Shown: positions 42,918-55,100 of the stretch, piece by piece
How the letters are laid out: each line of letters starts with the position of its first letter
How positions within the stretch are numbered: position 1 is the first letter of the stretch
Assembly: GCA_032433765.1 (NCBI GenBank)
Contig: JAVIAB010000049.1
Location: forward strand, 19,558,406 to 19,622,405
From: Megaustenia siamemsis
Lineage: Eukaryota; Mollusca; Gastropoda; Stylommatophora; Ariophantidae
Direction of reading: 5' to 3'
Length of the DNA stretch: 64,000 nt
Position numbers and translations under genes: made by a program
The notes under the pieces: generated by a model
The model's input: the letters and a program-made list of their open reading frames with translations, nothing else
The model's database searches: none
Told to the model about the DNA's origin: nothing

Positions 42918-44140
42918 TCATCGAGTGCCATCTCTGCAAGGAAGGTTGGCTACCATGGAGTGCCATTCTGCTCTGTCTCTTGCTTTGATGGTGCAGGTTG
43001 TCATAGGCTGATTTGTCCATCTTTTGATGTTACTCGTCCATGTTAGTCTTGGTCTGCCTCTGCCTCTTTTACCTTGTATTTTCCCCTCCAGGATTACTTT
43101 TAGTAGGCTGTTGTGTCTTTTAACATGGCCCAAAAATCGCATTTGCCTTGTTTGAATTGTGTTTAGTAGTTCTCTTTTCATTTTTAGTTGTTTTAAGACT
43201 TCATCATTTGTTTTCTTTTCCTTCCATCTAATTCTACCTATTCTTCTATATATCCACATTTCAAAGGCTTCAATTCTTTGTTCTGTTTTCTTGTCTAATG
43301 TCCATGTTTCTGCACCATATAGGAATATTGAGAAAATGTAACATTTTGCTATTCTTAATTTTAGACCTGGTGTTATTTGTTTTGATGTTAGTATGTTCTT
43401 CATGACATTAAAATTACTTTTTGCCATTCCTATTTTTATTTCAGTTGTACATTTTCCATCACTGGTTATAGTATGTCCAAGGTAGTTATAGTTCTGAACT
43501 GTCTCAAGGTCTATTCCTTCAATTTTGATATCCACTTGTAGGTTTTGAGTATTTTCTTTGTTTATGATCATAGTTTTAGTCTTTTTGATATTCATATCTA
43601 GTCCATATTTTTTGCTTGTCATGTTTATTTCATTAAGTAATTGTTGTAGATCTTTAGGATTTTCTGCTAGCAGTACAGTATCGTCAGCATATCTCAGGTT
43701 ATTGATTATCTTTCCATTAATTTGTAGGCCTGGCATCTCTATGATGTTTTTAAAAATTTACTCAGTGTATAGATTGAACAAGCTTGGTGATAGGATGCAT
43801 CCCTGTCTTACTCCTCTTTTATATCGATGGGTGTAGAGTTCTCTTTGTTATATTTTATTATTGCTGTTTGCTCCCAGTATGGATTACATATTAGTCATAT
43901 GCCCATGTCATCTAGATGTATCTATTTTAGGCATTCTATAAGTTGTTTGTGGTGTACTCTATCAAAAGCTTTGGTGTAGTCTATGAAGCAGGCATATATT
44001 GGTTTGTTTATTTCTGTGTATTTTTCGATTAATGTTCTCATGCAGAATATGACTTCTTTTGTCCTGCTATTTTTCCTAAATCCAAATTGCTGCTCATCTA
44101 ATTCAGCATTGATTTTATTCTAAATCCTTCCTTGTATAAC
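42918..44140 (-). pseudogene. Non-LTR retrotransposon RT pseudogene (family 2)
   Basis: Reading leftward from 44140 the translation shows QQFGFRKNSRTKEVIF, ACFIDYTKAFDRVHH (RT motif A), RGVRQGCILSPSLFNLY, then an uninterrupted 272-codon frame (43736-42918). That frame has LRYADDTVLLAE (palm box), YGLDMNIKKTKTM, YNYLGHTITSDGKCTTEI, FLYGAETWTLDKKTEQRIEA, FLGHVKRHN and a final GKRGRGRPRLTWTSNIKRW. One stop and frameshifts upstream mark it as inactive, but the palm-to-C-terminus part is well preserved, so it is a fairly recent copy. Confidence 0.88.
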
Positions 44141-44279
44141 TTTTAGCTCTAAAATCTAAATTTGTATATTTTACATTTTGGTTTGTCTATTCTGTTTTCA
44201 CATATTTTTTTGGTAATAGTTTTAGTTATTACATTTCAAATATTTTAATTAATGATAACCATGTCAATACAGGCTTTAA

Positions 44280-44610
44280 GTAGTTAATGGATGCTTGTAC
44301 AGAATAAAGGAACGAAAATGGCCTGAAAATATTGATAATTTGGAACTATGGGAGAATAGTGGACAAAGAGATACAACAAAGACAATGACACCCAATAGGA
44401 TACACACTGTGGAAGCCAACTCAGAGTATTACGAGACAGGCTCTTTTTTGAAATTTCAGAAAGAAGACAAAGTGAAAGGTAAAGATATACTTGAGGAAGA
44501 CAGGTGGAAGCAGAGATGAAGAAGATGGGGAAGACATGGAACAATCTTAAGAGAATTGAACCAAACAAGGTGTCCAGAAAAGTGTTTGCTAAAGACTTTG
44601 TTTCAGAAGG
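44280..44610 (+). pseudogene. Non-LTR retrotransposon 3' fragment (family 5)
   Basis: It has the start GCTTGTACAGAATAAAGGAA, the TATGGGAGAATAGTGGACAA block and the AGTGTTTGCTAAAGACTTTG ending, in the same order as 49905-50230 but more diverged. Confidence 0.6.
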
Positions 44611-45640
44611 ATGAAAAGATCAAGAGGAAATGTTTTAATTTTTTTTTTTTTAATATTAATTATGTTTTTATATTAGGTTTCATTTTATATTTCACATGTT
44701 TGTTGACCATTATCAAAGAGACTTTTGAGCTCATTTTTTTTTTGGTCTCATTTCCTGGGTTTAACATATTTTCATTTCACATTTTTTTATTATTGTTTTT
44801 GTTTTCACATTTCATTCATTTTTTTTTTAAACTATGCATTTTCATTGTCTTGTGCACAGATTTTTAATGTAGGTACATTTCACATGTTATAATAAACTAT
44901 AACATATTCCCATTTCACATGTTTTAAACTATAACATATTCTTATTTCACATGATTGTTGTTGTTGTTTCAACAACAACAACACTGTCTGACAGATCTAT
45001 CATAACAATCTATCATAACGATAATTGGCAATTTCAACAACAACAACAACATTTCACATGATATAAACTATAACATATTCTTATTTCACATGATTGTTGT
45101 TGTTCAAATAACAACAACACTGTCTGACAGATCTATCATAATGATAATTGATGATTTCAACAACAACAACAAGATTTCACATGATATAAACTATAACATA
45201 TTCTCATTTCACGTGTTTTAAACTATAAAATATTTTTATTCCACATAGTTTTTATCATATTTTCCTTCACACAGTTATTTCAATGTTTTCAAAGAAAATA
45301 TTTGTAACTTTATGTTTTCTCATGCAATTTTGTTAATTCAATATTCCAATTTCATAAGATTTAAGCTGTAATATGTTTTTTTATATCACTGATTTTGAAA
45401 CATTTGTGTTTCAATCCAATTTCACAGATTTGTTTTGTAAGTTTACAGTTTTCACAGATGTTATTTTATTATTCTATATTACAATTTCGCAGATGTCTTA
45501 TAAAAGTGTTTTTGTCAAACTTGTTATTTATTTGTCAGGGTATGGAGTTATGGTCACATTTGGACACCCATTCTCAAAATAAATCAGATCTTGGCAGATT
45601 CATGTAATTATTTTCTTTAGAGCTCTCTGGAACACAAGGT
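44611..45640. other. AT-rich sequence with loose repeats and hairpins
   Basis: ATTTCACATG(T/A)TTTAAACTATAACATATTC-like words recur between 44880 and 45240. Two short inverted repeats, TTGTTGTTGTTGTTT followed by CAACAACAACAAC (44954-44984) and a second at 45093-45118, could form GTT/AAC hairpins. No coding signal. Confidence 0.5.
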
Positions 45641-45728
45641 ACCAGTTGCTCTCCTGTTTTAGACCATCATCTTATTCCATTCTGTTATGTTCTGTTCTGT
45701 TCTATCCATCGAACCAGTTTCATTGCAG

Positions 45729-45885
45729 TCAGGAATTCCACATATCGGCTGCACCACTTGTTACAGCATTTTTCCAAAATGCATCAGTAAATTCTGTTAA
45801 CAAGGTCGCTTTGTGCACGTCCTACCTGACTGCACTGGCAACAATTCCAAACCTCCTTAGACACCTGTTACAACATACATCACAG
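45729..45885 (+). CDS. Candidate internal exon of an unknown host gene
   Basis: A plausible acceptor (TTTCATTGCAG, 45718-45728) and donor (CACAG|GTAACA at 45886) bracket 157 bases with more balanced base composition than the AT-rich surroundings. The open frame reads EFHISAAPLVTAFFQNASVN, KVALCTSYLTALATIPNLLR and HLLQHTSQ, a helical-looking sequence. I do not recognise the family and found no partner exons. It is not part of any repeat seen in the window. SINE S2 lies just downstream. Confidence 0.28.
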
Positions 45886-45934
45886 GTAACAGTGGCTCTT
45901 TTCTCCCCTCACCATTGGGGTGGCCCTGGTAACC

Positions 45935-46190
45935 ACATGGACAAAGAGCCCCAACACGACAAGTGGCGTATAGAGAAAATGGTGTTTGTGACCATACATT
46001 TTACAGACCTTCAGCTCATGATTTTTGGGGGTAATGTGGTCAGTATGAGTATTACGCCCGTGCCGCTTTACTTTCCCAGAAACAAATCCAGTACCCATTT
46101 AAGGCTGGATGAACCCGGAAGCCATTGGTTGGGACTGAACCCTATCCCTTGTAGTCCAGTTCACTAACCACTGAGCTATCGCGGCTCCCT
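45935..46190 (-). mobile_element. SINE S2 copy
   Basis: The minus strand reads from AGCCGCGATAGCTCAGTGGT through GGTTCATCCAGCCTTAAATG and TACTGACCACATTACCCC to TACGCCACTTGTCGTG. It has a short GTATGA/TCATAC insertion compared with other copies. A (TA)n tract borders its head. Confidence 0.85.
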
Positions 46191-46198
46191 GATATATA

Positions 46199-46232
<34 letters not shown>

Positions 46233-46609
46233 TATATGATAGATCTATTTGACAGAATTTGTACTATTGGATAAAGTTTGTACTAGAACTATTGTTTATA
46301 GTAGAATCATCGGACAGCGTTTATGCTAGTAATATTTTTTATGATAGATCTGTCGGACAGTATTTCTGCCGAATCTATTTTTCATGGTAGATCTATCGAG
46401 CAATGTTTATGCCAGATATATTGTTTATTATAGATCTCTCTATGCCGTATTGACTGTTGTGCCTGGTCAGAAAGCACAGATATCAGATCTTACCATATAA
46501 ATTAGCGACACAACATATATATGACCACCTTATGTCCTTTTGGTGATGAAGAGTAGTCGATGGATGAACATAGAAGGAGACGTAGAGGAAGAATGGCAGA
46601 TCTAATAGA
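46191..46609. other. (TA)n tract and degenerate ATAGATCTAT-type repeats
   Basis: After a (TA)n run at 46191-46230, irregular units with GATAGATCTATTTGACAG and GTTTATGCCAG recur about every 60 bases to 46450. Confidence 0.5.
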
Positions 46610-46940
46610 TAATATCTGTACCAGGTCTATGGGCATTTATGTCAAGTCTGTGCTATCTCTGTAAGATTTGTAGTATCTATGCCAGGTCTATGGGCATTTA
46701 TGTCAAGTCTGTGCTATCTCTGTAAGATTTGTAGTATCTATGCCAGGTCTATGGGCATTTATGTCAAGTCTGTGCTATCTCTGTAAGATTTGTAGTATCT
46801 ATGCCAGGTCTATAGCATTTATGTCAAGTCTGTGCTATCTCTGTAAGATTTGTAGTATCTATGCCAGGTCTATAGCATTTATGCTATGTCTGTAGCACTT
46901 GTGCCAAGTCTATAGCATTTATGCTATGTCTGTAAGACCT
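46610..46940. repeat. 61-bp minisatellite, about 5 units
   Basis: The unit contains TGCCAGGTCTATGGGCATTT and ATGTCAAGTCTGTGCTATCT. It decays rightward into TGTAGCATTTATG words to about 47080. Confidence 0.92.
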
Positions 46941-47104
46941 GGCGACAGGTCTGTAGCATTTATGTCAGATCCGTAGCATTGATGTCAGATGCGTAGTGAT
47001 TTTGCTATTTTTGTAGAGTTATTGCATATCTGTAGTGTTTTTGCTAGATCTTTTGTTTATGAAAATTCTATTCAACATTATTTCTGAAAGATCTTTTGTT
47101 TAAT

Positions 47105-48165
47105 ACAAAACAGTGGCGCATAACACTGTAGGTGTAATTGGCACATTACAGTGGCATATGGCAGACTAGATATATGTGGCACACGACATACTGTAGATGA
47201 ATTTGACATTTTACAGTGGCACATGAAATACTGTAGATGAATTTGACATTTTACAGTGGCACATGACATACTGTAGACATATTTGGTACATTACAGTGGC
47301 ACATGACATTCTGTAGACATATTTAGTACATTACAGTGGCACATGACCTGCTTTAGACATATTTTCTGCATTACTGTGGCACATGACCTGCTTTAGACAT
47401 ATTTTGTGCTTTACAGTGGCACATGACATACTGTAGATGTATTTGGTGCATTACAGTGGCACATGACATACTGTAGACATATTTAGTACATTACAGTGGC
47501 ACATGACATACTGTAGACATATTTGGTACATTACAGTGGCACATGACATACTGTAGACATATTTGGTACATTACAGTGGCACATGACATACTGTAGACAT
47601 ATTTAGTACATTACAGTGGCACATGACATACTGTAGACATATTTGGTACATTACAGTGGCACATGACATACTGTAGACATATTTTCTGCATTACTGTGGC
47701 ACATGACCTGCTTTAGACATATTTTGTGACATTACTGTGGCACATGACATACTGTAGATGTATTTGGTGCATTACATTGGTGCATGACATACTGTAGACA
47801 TATTTGGTACATTACAGTGGCACATGACATTCTGTTGACATATTTTGTGCATTACTGTGGCACATGACATACTGTAGACATATTTTCTGCATTACTGTGG
47901 CACCACACATACTGTAGAAGTATTTGGTGCATTACTATGGCACATGACATACTGTAGACATATTTTCTGCATTACTGTGGCACCACACATACTGTAGAAG
48001 TATTTGGTGCATTACTATGGCACATGACATATTATAGACATATTTTGTGCATTACTGTGGCACCACACATACTGTAGAAGTATTTGGTGCATTACTATGG
48101 CACATGACATACTGTAGAAGTATTTGGTGCATGACAGTGGCACATGACTTTGTTAGCATTACAGT
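47105..48165. repeat. 40-bp minisatellite, about 26 units
   Basis: The unit is ACATTACAGTGGCACATGAC plus ATACTGTAGACATATTTGGT. Variants include CTGCATTACTG and CACCACACATACTG. Confidence 0.95.
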
Positions 48166-48944
48166 TGCATCTATGTTACAGTTGTATACGATATGTATAT
48201 TTTTGTTTTATTAACATTTAGTTTATGAAAGATCACATTGTTTAGCTTAAGAAATATATTTTTAGGACCATTGTCTAAATGAATCATTTGTGGACTTAAT
48301 TCTTATTTGTGTGTTTTGTAATTCACTTTCATTGGTAATTTGTGAACATGATTAATTCTTATTTGTGTGTTTGTTCATTTCTCTAACTTACTTTATAATG
48401 TGTCTTTTTGGTAGTTTATCAACTTAATAATTTGGTTTCTTGATATTTTGTCTTAATAATTAATCGTTTCCCTACTTGGTAAAGAATATTTAACTGGATG
48501 TTTCTGGTAATTTGATAATGTGTGTCATCTTGTTAGTTTGTATTGATATCAACTTGATAATTTGTCAACTTGATGGTTTGTTAAATTAATGACACGTGCT
48601 GTTGATGATTTGTCTTTAACTCACCCTGCCATGTTTACACACTTACAAAACATAGGGTCGTAGTAACAACCAACCCTTATGTATCAAACCGGTGAAATAA
48701 TTTGAATGTGATTTGGTGTTGGGCTTTCTATGGCATTGCACATGAGGAAAATGTCTTGTCAGTTTGTTATATCATATTTTGGATATCACACTTGCAAGGG
48801 ATTGTAACATAACTTGTGCTGGTAGAGTCTTTCTTTGAAACCAAACACAGAATAGTCCTTTTAAAACCAGGAAAAAGTATATTTCAATTTGTTTTCTCAC
48901 CATCATAAATGAGTTATTTTTTTTGTCATCCATGGTAGATCCTT
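48166..48944. other. AT-rich sequence, nothing recognised
   Basis: Poly-purine/pyrimidine-poor AT-rich sequence without coding, RNA or repeat signals. Confidence 0.4.
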
Positions 48945-49385
48945 CCTTTTGGACCAAGGATTCATCCTAAAATTCATACTTTGCTTTCAGAATGGATTTT
49001 GCACATGGTATTTGCTTTCAGAATGGATTCATCCTAAAATTCATACTTTGCTTTCAGAATGGATTCTGCACATGGTATTTGCTTTCAGAATGGATTCATC
49101 CTATGATAGATGCTTCCTTTTACATCAGGCTGGAATTTTCATACGATAGATGCTTTTCTTTTTACATCAGGTTAGATTATTCCTGTGATAGATATTTTAT
49201 TTGTTTACATCACAATGGATTCATCCTATGATAGATCCTTTCTTTCATACATCAGGATGGATTCTTCCTATGATAGATCATTTTTTAAATATTAGGATGA
49301 ATTCTTCCAATGATAGATCCTTTCTTTTCTACATTAGAATGGATTCTTCCTATGATGGATCCTTTCTTTTCTACAGCAGTATGGG
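48945..49385. repeat. Irregular 40-60-bp minisatellite, left part
   Basis: Units built from GAATGGATTCATCCTATGAT and AGATCCTTTCTTTTCTACAT. The same array resumes at 50265 after a retroelement. Confidence 0.85.
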
Positions 49386-49389
49386 TTCT

Positions 49390-50262
49390 TTATGGGCCAT
49401 AAATTGGATTATGAAAATAACTCAGAACAACAGAAATGGATACCAGTGGTCACTGACCAAGCTACTTAATAACTTAGACTTTGCTGATGACATAGCTCTC
49501 CTATTGCATAAGCATCAACAGATGCAAGATAAAATGAGCATACTTGATGAGAGATCACAACAGATGGGACTGAAAATAAATAGAGATAAGACCAATATTA
49601 TGAGAATTAATGCAGTTGGCAATAACCAATTAAAAATAGGAGAAATACCTCTACTAGATGTACAATCTTACATATATCTTGGCAGTAATATAAACAAAGA
49701 GGAGGAACAGAGAATGATACCAAAATAAGGATATCAAAAGCAAGAGGAGCATTCATTGCACTGGGAAACATATGGAAATCCAAAGATACGTTAAATACTA
49801 CAATAAAAATTTTCATATCCAATGTTAAGTCAGTCCCATTATATGGCTGTGAAACATGGAGAACAACAACAATTACAATCATGAAGATACAGTGCTTCAA
49901 TAATGGATACTTGCACAGAATAAAAGGATGGAAATGGCAAGACAAAATCACTAACATAGAATTATGGAAAAGTACCAGTCAAATACCAATGGATAAAAAG
50001 ATACAGTGAAAATGATGGTGCTGGATAGGACACTCATTGCGGAAGTCAACTGAGAGTATTACACAACTGGCCCTTTTTGGAATCCCCATGAAAAAAAGAG
50101 GAAGACCAAAATATTTTTTGAAGAAGACAGATGGAAGCAGAGATAAAGATGATGGCGAACACATGGAATGATCTTAAAAGAACTGCAAGAAACAGAATGG
50201 CTTGGAAAGTGTTTGTTGAAGACCTGTACTCCACAGGGAGTTAAAAGGTAGAAGAAGATGCT
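49390..50262 (+). pseudogene. Non-LTR retrotransposon RT pseudogene (family 5), inserted in the array
   Basis: Plus-strand translation: NNLDFADDIALLLHKHQQMQ (palm box at about 49485), GLKINRDKTNIMRIN, SYIYLGSNINKEEE, then across a frameshift [34 protein letters not shown] and a C-terminal region ending near GTAGAAGAAG. It is 5'-truncated and frame-broken. It separates two parts of the same tandem array, so it inserted after the array existed. Confidence 0.83.
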
Positions 50263-50264
50263 TT

Positions 50265-50880
50265 CTTTCTATGATATATCTTTTATTTGTTTACATCAAA
50301 ATGGATTCTTCCTATGATAGATCCTAGATCATTTTTTTTTTTAATATTAGGATGAATTCTTCCTATGATAGATATTTTTTTACACTAGGATGAAATTTTC
50401 ATATGATATATCCTCTTTTTTACACTAAGATGAATTCTTCCTATGATAGTTCTCTTTTTTACACTATAATGAATTTTTCCTATGATGGATGCTTTCTTTT
50501 TTACACAAGGATGAATTCTTTCTATGATGCATCCTTTTTTTATATTAGAATGAATTCTTCCTATGATAGTTCTCTTTTTTACACTATAATGAATTCTTCC
50601 TATGATAGATGCTTTCTGTTTTTACACAAGGATGAATTCTTCCTATGATAGCTCTCTTTTTTACACTACAATGAATTCTTCTTATGATAGATCCTTACTT
50701 TTTTACACTATAATGAATTCTTCCTATGATAGATGCTTTCTTTTTTACACAAGGATTCTTTATATGATGCATCATTTTTTTTAATATTAGAATGAATTCT
50801 TCCTATGAAAGATTTTTTTGTAACATCACAGGTGGATTCTTCCAATGATAAATCCTTTTTTTTTTACATAAAAAGAAAGA
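50265..50880. repeat. Irregular minisatellite, right part
   Basis: Units such as GAATTCTTCCTATGATAGAT plus GCTTTCTTTTTTACACAAGG, about 40 bp apart, continuing the array at 48945-49385. Confidence 0.85.
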
Positions 50881-51011
50881 TTATTCCTATTTAAGAAATC
50901 CTTTATAACCTTTGATTGCAGGGGAGGATATGAATTGCCTATTTCACTCTTCTAAGACATTATGTGTTACTAACCTTCAACTTAAAACATTTGCTGCCCA
51001 TACTGCATAAT

Positions 51012-51445
51012 TTTTCAAGAGGACGTGAACTTCCGGTATATGGTGGATAGGGGGCGGGAACAATTGAAGACTATGCATGAAAAGTGTTCCTTGTTGCAGT
51101 TTCCTTATATTCCAAGTCCGGCTTGTTGCAGGAGCTACTGAGTTAAGTGCTCTGTACACACCGTGAGCTATGTGTCTCATCCCTTTTGATCATGTTTCTA
51201 TATTCCTATTGTTTACGATGAGTGATGATATCGTATGACAGGGAACAGTTGGCTGTGTTCACTTTCTGCACGGTTTCGCATTATGTCTTTTGACATGTGC
51301 TGAGACTGCAATGATGAGGACTACAGTTACCTTTCTTTGTTTGGGAGATGAGATATTAATACGGATGATTCCACTGGCACGGACGGTTGAGCAATTATGG
51401 ATTTTAATTCGTTTGCAGTGATACCGGGGCCTTCCATAACCAAAT
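51012..51445 (+). mobile_element. Interspersed repeat family G
   Basis: Closely similar to 7652-8078 over its full length (GGACGTGAACT, GTATATGGTGGATAGG, CCAAGTCCGGCTTGTTGCAG, GGGAACAGTTGGCTGTGTTC, GAGCAATTATGGATTTTAAT), ending CCTTCCATAACCAA as in the other copy. Confidence 0.8.
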
Positions 51446-51934
51446 AACAACATAATTTTGTTTTCTCATTTTACCACAATTTCATATTTTCTGACACATG
51501 CTCGCATATCCTGCCTTCCAGTGTAAACTTAATCCTCTTAGTACTATTCTGTACATACATATATCCTGATAAGACTCTGCTACCAGTGCTGTAAGATTGT
51601 ACATACACTTTTTTGACAAGAAATCTATTTTCTGTTATTAAAATTTTATAATAAATATTTATATAAATAAAGATAAATATATTATAAATGATGGCAAATA
51701 AGATATAAAGATACTTGATGAGTTGTTTTTTTTTTAAATGTAATCATTTTATGCATATGAAGATGCAATGTGTATTTAGTCATTAATTATCTTACATTTG
51801 TAACCAACAGTCCGTATCTGTAGTTTGTTCTGTTGCCATTAATGTTGTTGAATTAATGCAAGCCCAGTATAGTAGATCCACATACATTCCTAACGGTTTG
51901 AAGAATATATATTATATCCAATCATGTCCAGAAC
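51446..51934. other. AT-rich sequence, nothing recognised
   Basis: No conserved feature noted. Confidence 0.4.
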
Positions 51935-52640
51935 ATTATTCACACAACTCCCTGAAGGTTTGAATCCTCTATATATTCTATCCACTTGTATTGAGACGAT
52001 CACACAACTCCCTTAAGGTTTGAATCCTCTATATATTCTATCCACTTGTATTGAGACGATCACACATGTCCCTGAAGGTTTGAATCCTCTATATATTCTA
52101 TCCACTTGTACTGAGACGATCACACATGTCCCTGAAGGTTTGAATCCTCTATATATTCTATCCACTTGTACTGAGACGATCACACATGTCCCTGAAGGTT
52201 TGAATCCTCTATAAATTCTATCCACTTGTACTGAGACGATCACACATGTCCCTGAAGGTTTGAATCCTCTGAATTCTATCCACTTGTATTGAGATGACCA
52301 CCACACATGTCCCTGAAGGTTTGAATCCTCTATATATTCTATCCACTTGTACTGAGACGATCACACATGTCCCTGAAGGTTTGAATGCTCTATATATTCT
52401 ATCTACTTGTACTGAGATGATCACACATGTCCCTGAAGGTTTGAATCCTCTATATATTCTATCTACTTGTACTGAGATGACCACACATGTCCCTGAAGGT
52501 TTGAATCCTCTATATATTCTATCTACTTGTACTGAGATGACCACACATGTCCCTGAAGGTTTGAATCCTCTATATAACCTATCCACTGACATCTAGAAGA
52601 CTAAATTCCCCACACTGACCTGAAGGTTTGAAATCTATGT
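51935..52640. repeat. 60-bp minisatellite, about 11 units
   Basis: The unit is CCTGAAGGTTTGAATCCTCT, ATATATTCTATCCACTTGTA and CTGAGACGATCACACATGTC. The period is a multiple of three, so frames are open on both strands. Confidence 0.95.
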
Positions 52641-52724
52641 GTATTTTATCCACTTAAAGTTCATTATAGAAGAGATATGCACTCAAGTACCAGCAGGTTT
52701 AGAATTACTTTATATTCTGTTGAC

Positions 52725-52935
52725 TCATGCTCAAACGCGACTCATGTCCAGACTCATGCCCAGACTCATGTCCAGACTCATGTCCAGATTCATGCCTAGA
52801 CTCATGCCCAGACTCATGCCCAGACTCATGCCTAGACTCATGCCCAGACTCATGTCCAGACTCACTCATGTCCACACTCATATTTAGACTCATGCCCAGA
52901 CTCATGTCCACACTCACATTTAGACTCATGCCCAG
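52725..52935. repeat. 12-bp repeat, about 17 units
   Basis: Tandem ACTCATGCCCAG/ACTCATGTCCAG units. Confidence 0.95.
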
Positions 52936-53284
52936 ACAGTTCTAAAACTTCAGGTCACTACCTCTCATTTCTAAATCTTCAATGCCCAAGTTTTTTCAAC
53001 ACAGACACGATATTAGTCACAGACCAAGACTATTATGTTAAATGTGATACAGGAATTATGTGACAAAAATTGTATGAGTTTTTACAAATTTCATTGTGAA
53101 TGTACACCCATTATTATGAAATGATTTCTTGGTGAATTTTATCAATAAAACGAAACAACCAAAATCTTTTAGTTTTAAATCAAGATTTGCGGTTTACTTT
53201 TGTATTGTTAATTAGTTACATCTCATTTCTTGTGGGCCCTAAACTTGTTTAATCCATTTCACTGGATGATATTAAGAGTATGTA
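52936..53284. other. Spacer, nothing recognised
   Basis: AT-rich, no coding or repeat signal seen. Confidence 0.4.
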
Positions 53285-53953
53285 CTGGATACATGATTCT
53301 AATCTGTCTCTTTAGCCGAAAACATATGTGCTACATGATTCTCACCAGTCTCTTTAGCCGAAAATATATGATGCATAAATTCTCACCTGTCCTGTCCCTT
53401 CAGCAGAAAGCATATGTGCTGATAAATGATTCTCATCTGTCCCTTCAGCCAAAAACATATGTACTGATACATGATTCTCACATGTCCCTTCAGCTTCAGC
53501 CGAAAGCATATATACTGATATATGATTCTCACCTGTCCCCTTCAGCAGAAAGCATATATACTGATATATGATTCTCACATGTCCCTTTAGCCGAAAGCAT
53601 ATATACTGATATATGATTCTCACCTGTCCCCTTCAGCCAAAAGCATATATACTAATATATGATTCTCACATGTCCCTTTAGCCGAAAGCATATATACTGA
53701 TATATGATTCTCACCTGTCCCCTTCAGCCGAAAGCATATATACTGATATATGATTCTCACCTGTCCCCTTCAGCCGAAAGCATATATACTGATATATGAT
53801 TCTCACATGTCCCTTCAGCCGAAAGCATATGTACTGATATATGATTCTCACCTGTCCCCTTCAGCCGAAAGCATATGTACTGATATATGATTCTCACCTG
53901 TCCCCTTCAGCCGAAAATATATGTACTAATATATGATTATCACCTGTTCCTTT
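53285..53953. repeat. 46-bp minisatellite, about 14 units
   Basis: The unit is TCACCTGTCCCCTTCAGCCG plus AAAGCATATATACTGATATA and TGATTC. The array is cut at 53953 by a LINE fragment and resumes briefly at 54267. Confidence 0.94.
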
Positions 53954-54266
53954 CTATCTCTATCTATTGACCTTTTGAGCCGTAACCGGCCCATAGGGCG
54001 TAGACCAAGATACACCTTCTCCTATCTGAATTTTTTGTTCTAGCAGTTTTCTTTTAAAGATATTTTATCAAATCTCGCCATCTGTCTCTGTTCTGTGCAA
54101 GCAGCTCTATCTCATTGAGGGAGCCGATTCCTGCTGCTCTTGCCTCTCTCATCAATGTTCTTCTCAGTGTCTCCCTGGGTCTTCCTCTTTTTCTCTTACC
54201 TGTTGTTTCCCATATGAGGGCTTGCTTTGCTATTCGGTTATTATCTCTTCTCATCACATGTCCAAC
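53954..54266 (-). mobile_element. 5'-truncated LINE fragment (family 1) with 10-bp target duplication
   Basis: CTGTTCCTTT occurs at 53944-53953 and again at 54267-54276, directly flanking the fragment, and it is part of the minisatellite unit. The minus strand codes for MMRRDNNRIAKQALIWETTG, KRKRGRPRETLRRTLMREAR and LNEIELLAQNRDRWRDLI, followed by a 3' UTR and a short ATAGATAGAGATAG-type tail at the left. This is a typical target-primed insertion product. Confidence 0.9.
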
Positions 54267-54469
54267 CTGTTCCTTTAGCTGAATTTAATTGCCTTAGCCA
54301 TGTCTGGTATAAAAATAAAAGCTGCCATAATCTGTTGCTTACAGTTGCTTCATTGCATTCTCATGTCAATTATTATTGCTGTGTGACTTCACTATGTCTC
54401 TCTTGTACAAAATCATTCTATCCACTGTAATAATCTTCTTCTTCTACCTTTTTTAGCTCCCAGTGGAGC

Positions 54470-55100
54470 ATAGGTCTTCGACAAATACTTTTAGCTCCTG
54501 TGGAGCATAGGTCTTCAACAAACACTTTCAGCTCCCTGTGGAGCATAGGTCTTCAACAAACACTTCCTGCTCCCTGTGGAGCATTGGTCTTCAACAAACA
54601 TTTTCAGCTCCCTGTGGGGCATAGGTCTTCAACAAACACTTCCAGCTCCCTGTGGGGCATAGGTCTTCAACAAACACTTTCAGCTCCCTGTGGAGCATAG
54701 GTCTTCAACAAACACTTTCAGCTCCCTGTGGAGCATAGGTCTTCAACAAACACTTTCAGCTCCCTGTGGAGCATAGGTCTTTGATAAACACTTTCAGCTC
54801 CCTGCGGAGCATAGGTCTTTGACAAACACTTTCAGCTCCCTGTGGAGCTTAGGTCTTCAACAAACACTTTCAGCTCCCTGTGGAGCATAGGTCTTCAACA
54901 AACACTTTCAGCTGCCTGTGTAGCATAGGTCTTCAACAAACACTTTCAGCTCCCAGTGGAGCATAGGTCTTCAACAAACACTTTCAGCTCCCAGTGGAGC
55001 ATAGGTCTTCAACAAACACTTTCAGCTCCCAGTGGAGCATAGGTCTTCATCAAACACTTTCAGCTCCCAGTGGAGCATAGGTCTTCAACAAACATTTTCC
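54470..55100. repeat. 38-bp minisatellite, about 16 units, expanded from a LINE 3' end
   Basis: The unit is CAGCTCCCTGTGGAGCATAG plus GTCTTCAACAAACACTTT. This is, reverse-complemented, the final coding/3' segment of family 5 (AGTGTTTGTTGAAGACCTGT ... CTCCACAGGGAG at 50205-50240), and the array runs directly into the rest of such an element at 55101. Confidence 0.94.

Noticed and set aside
50922..50996. Possible small terminal exon after TTTGATTGCAG
   Set aside because: Only 24 codons in one phase, does not match the phase of the candidate exon at 45729-45885, and no homology is recognised.
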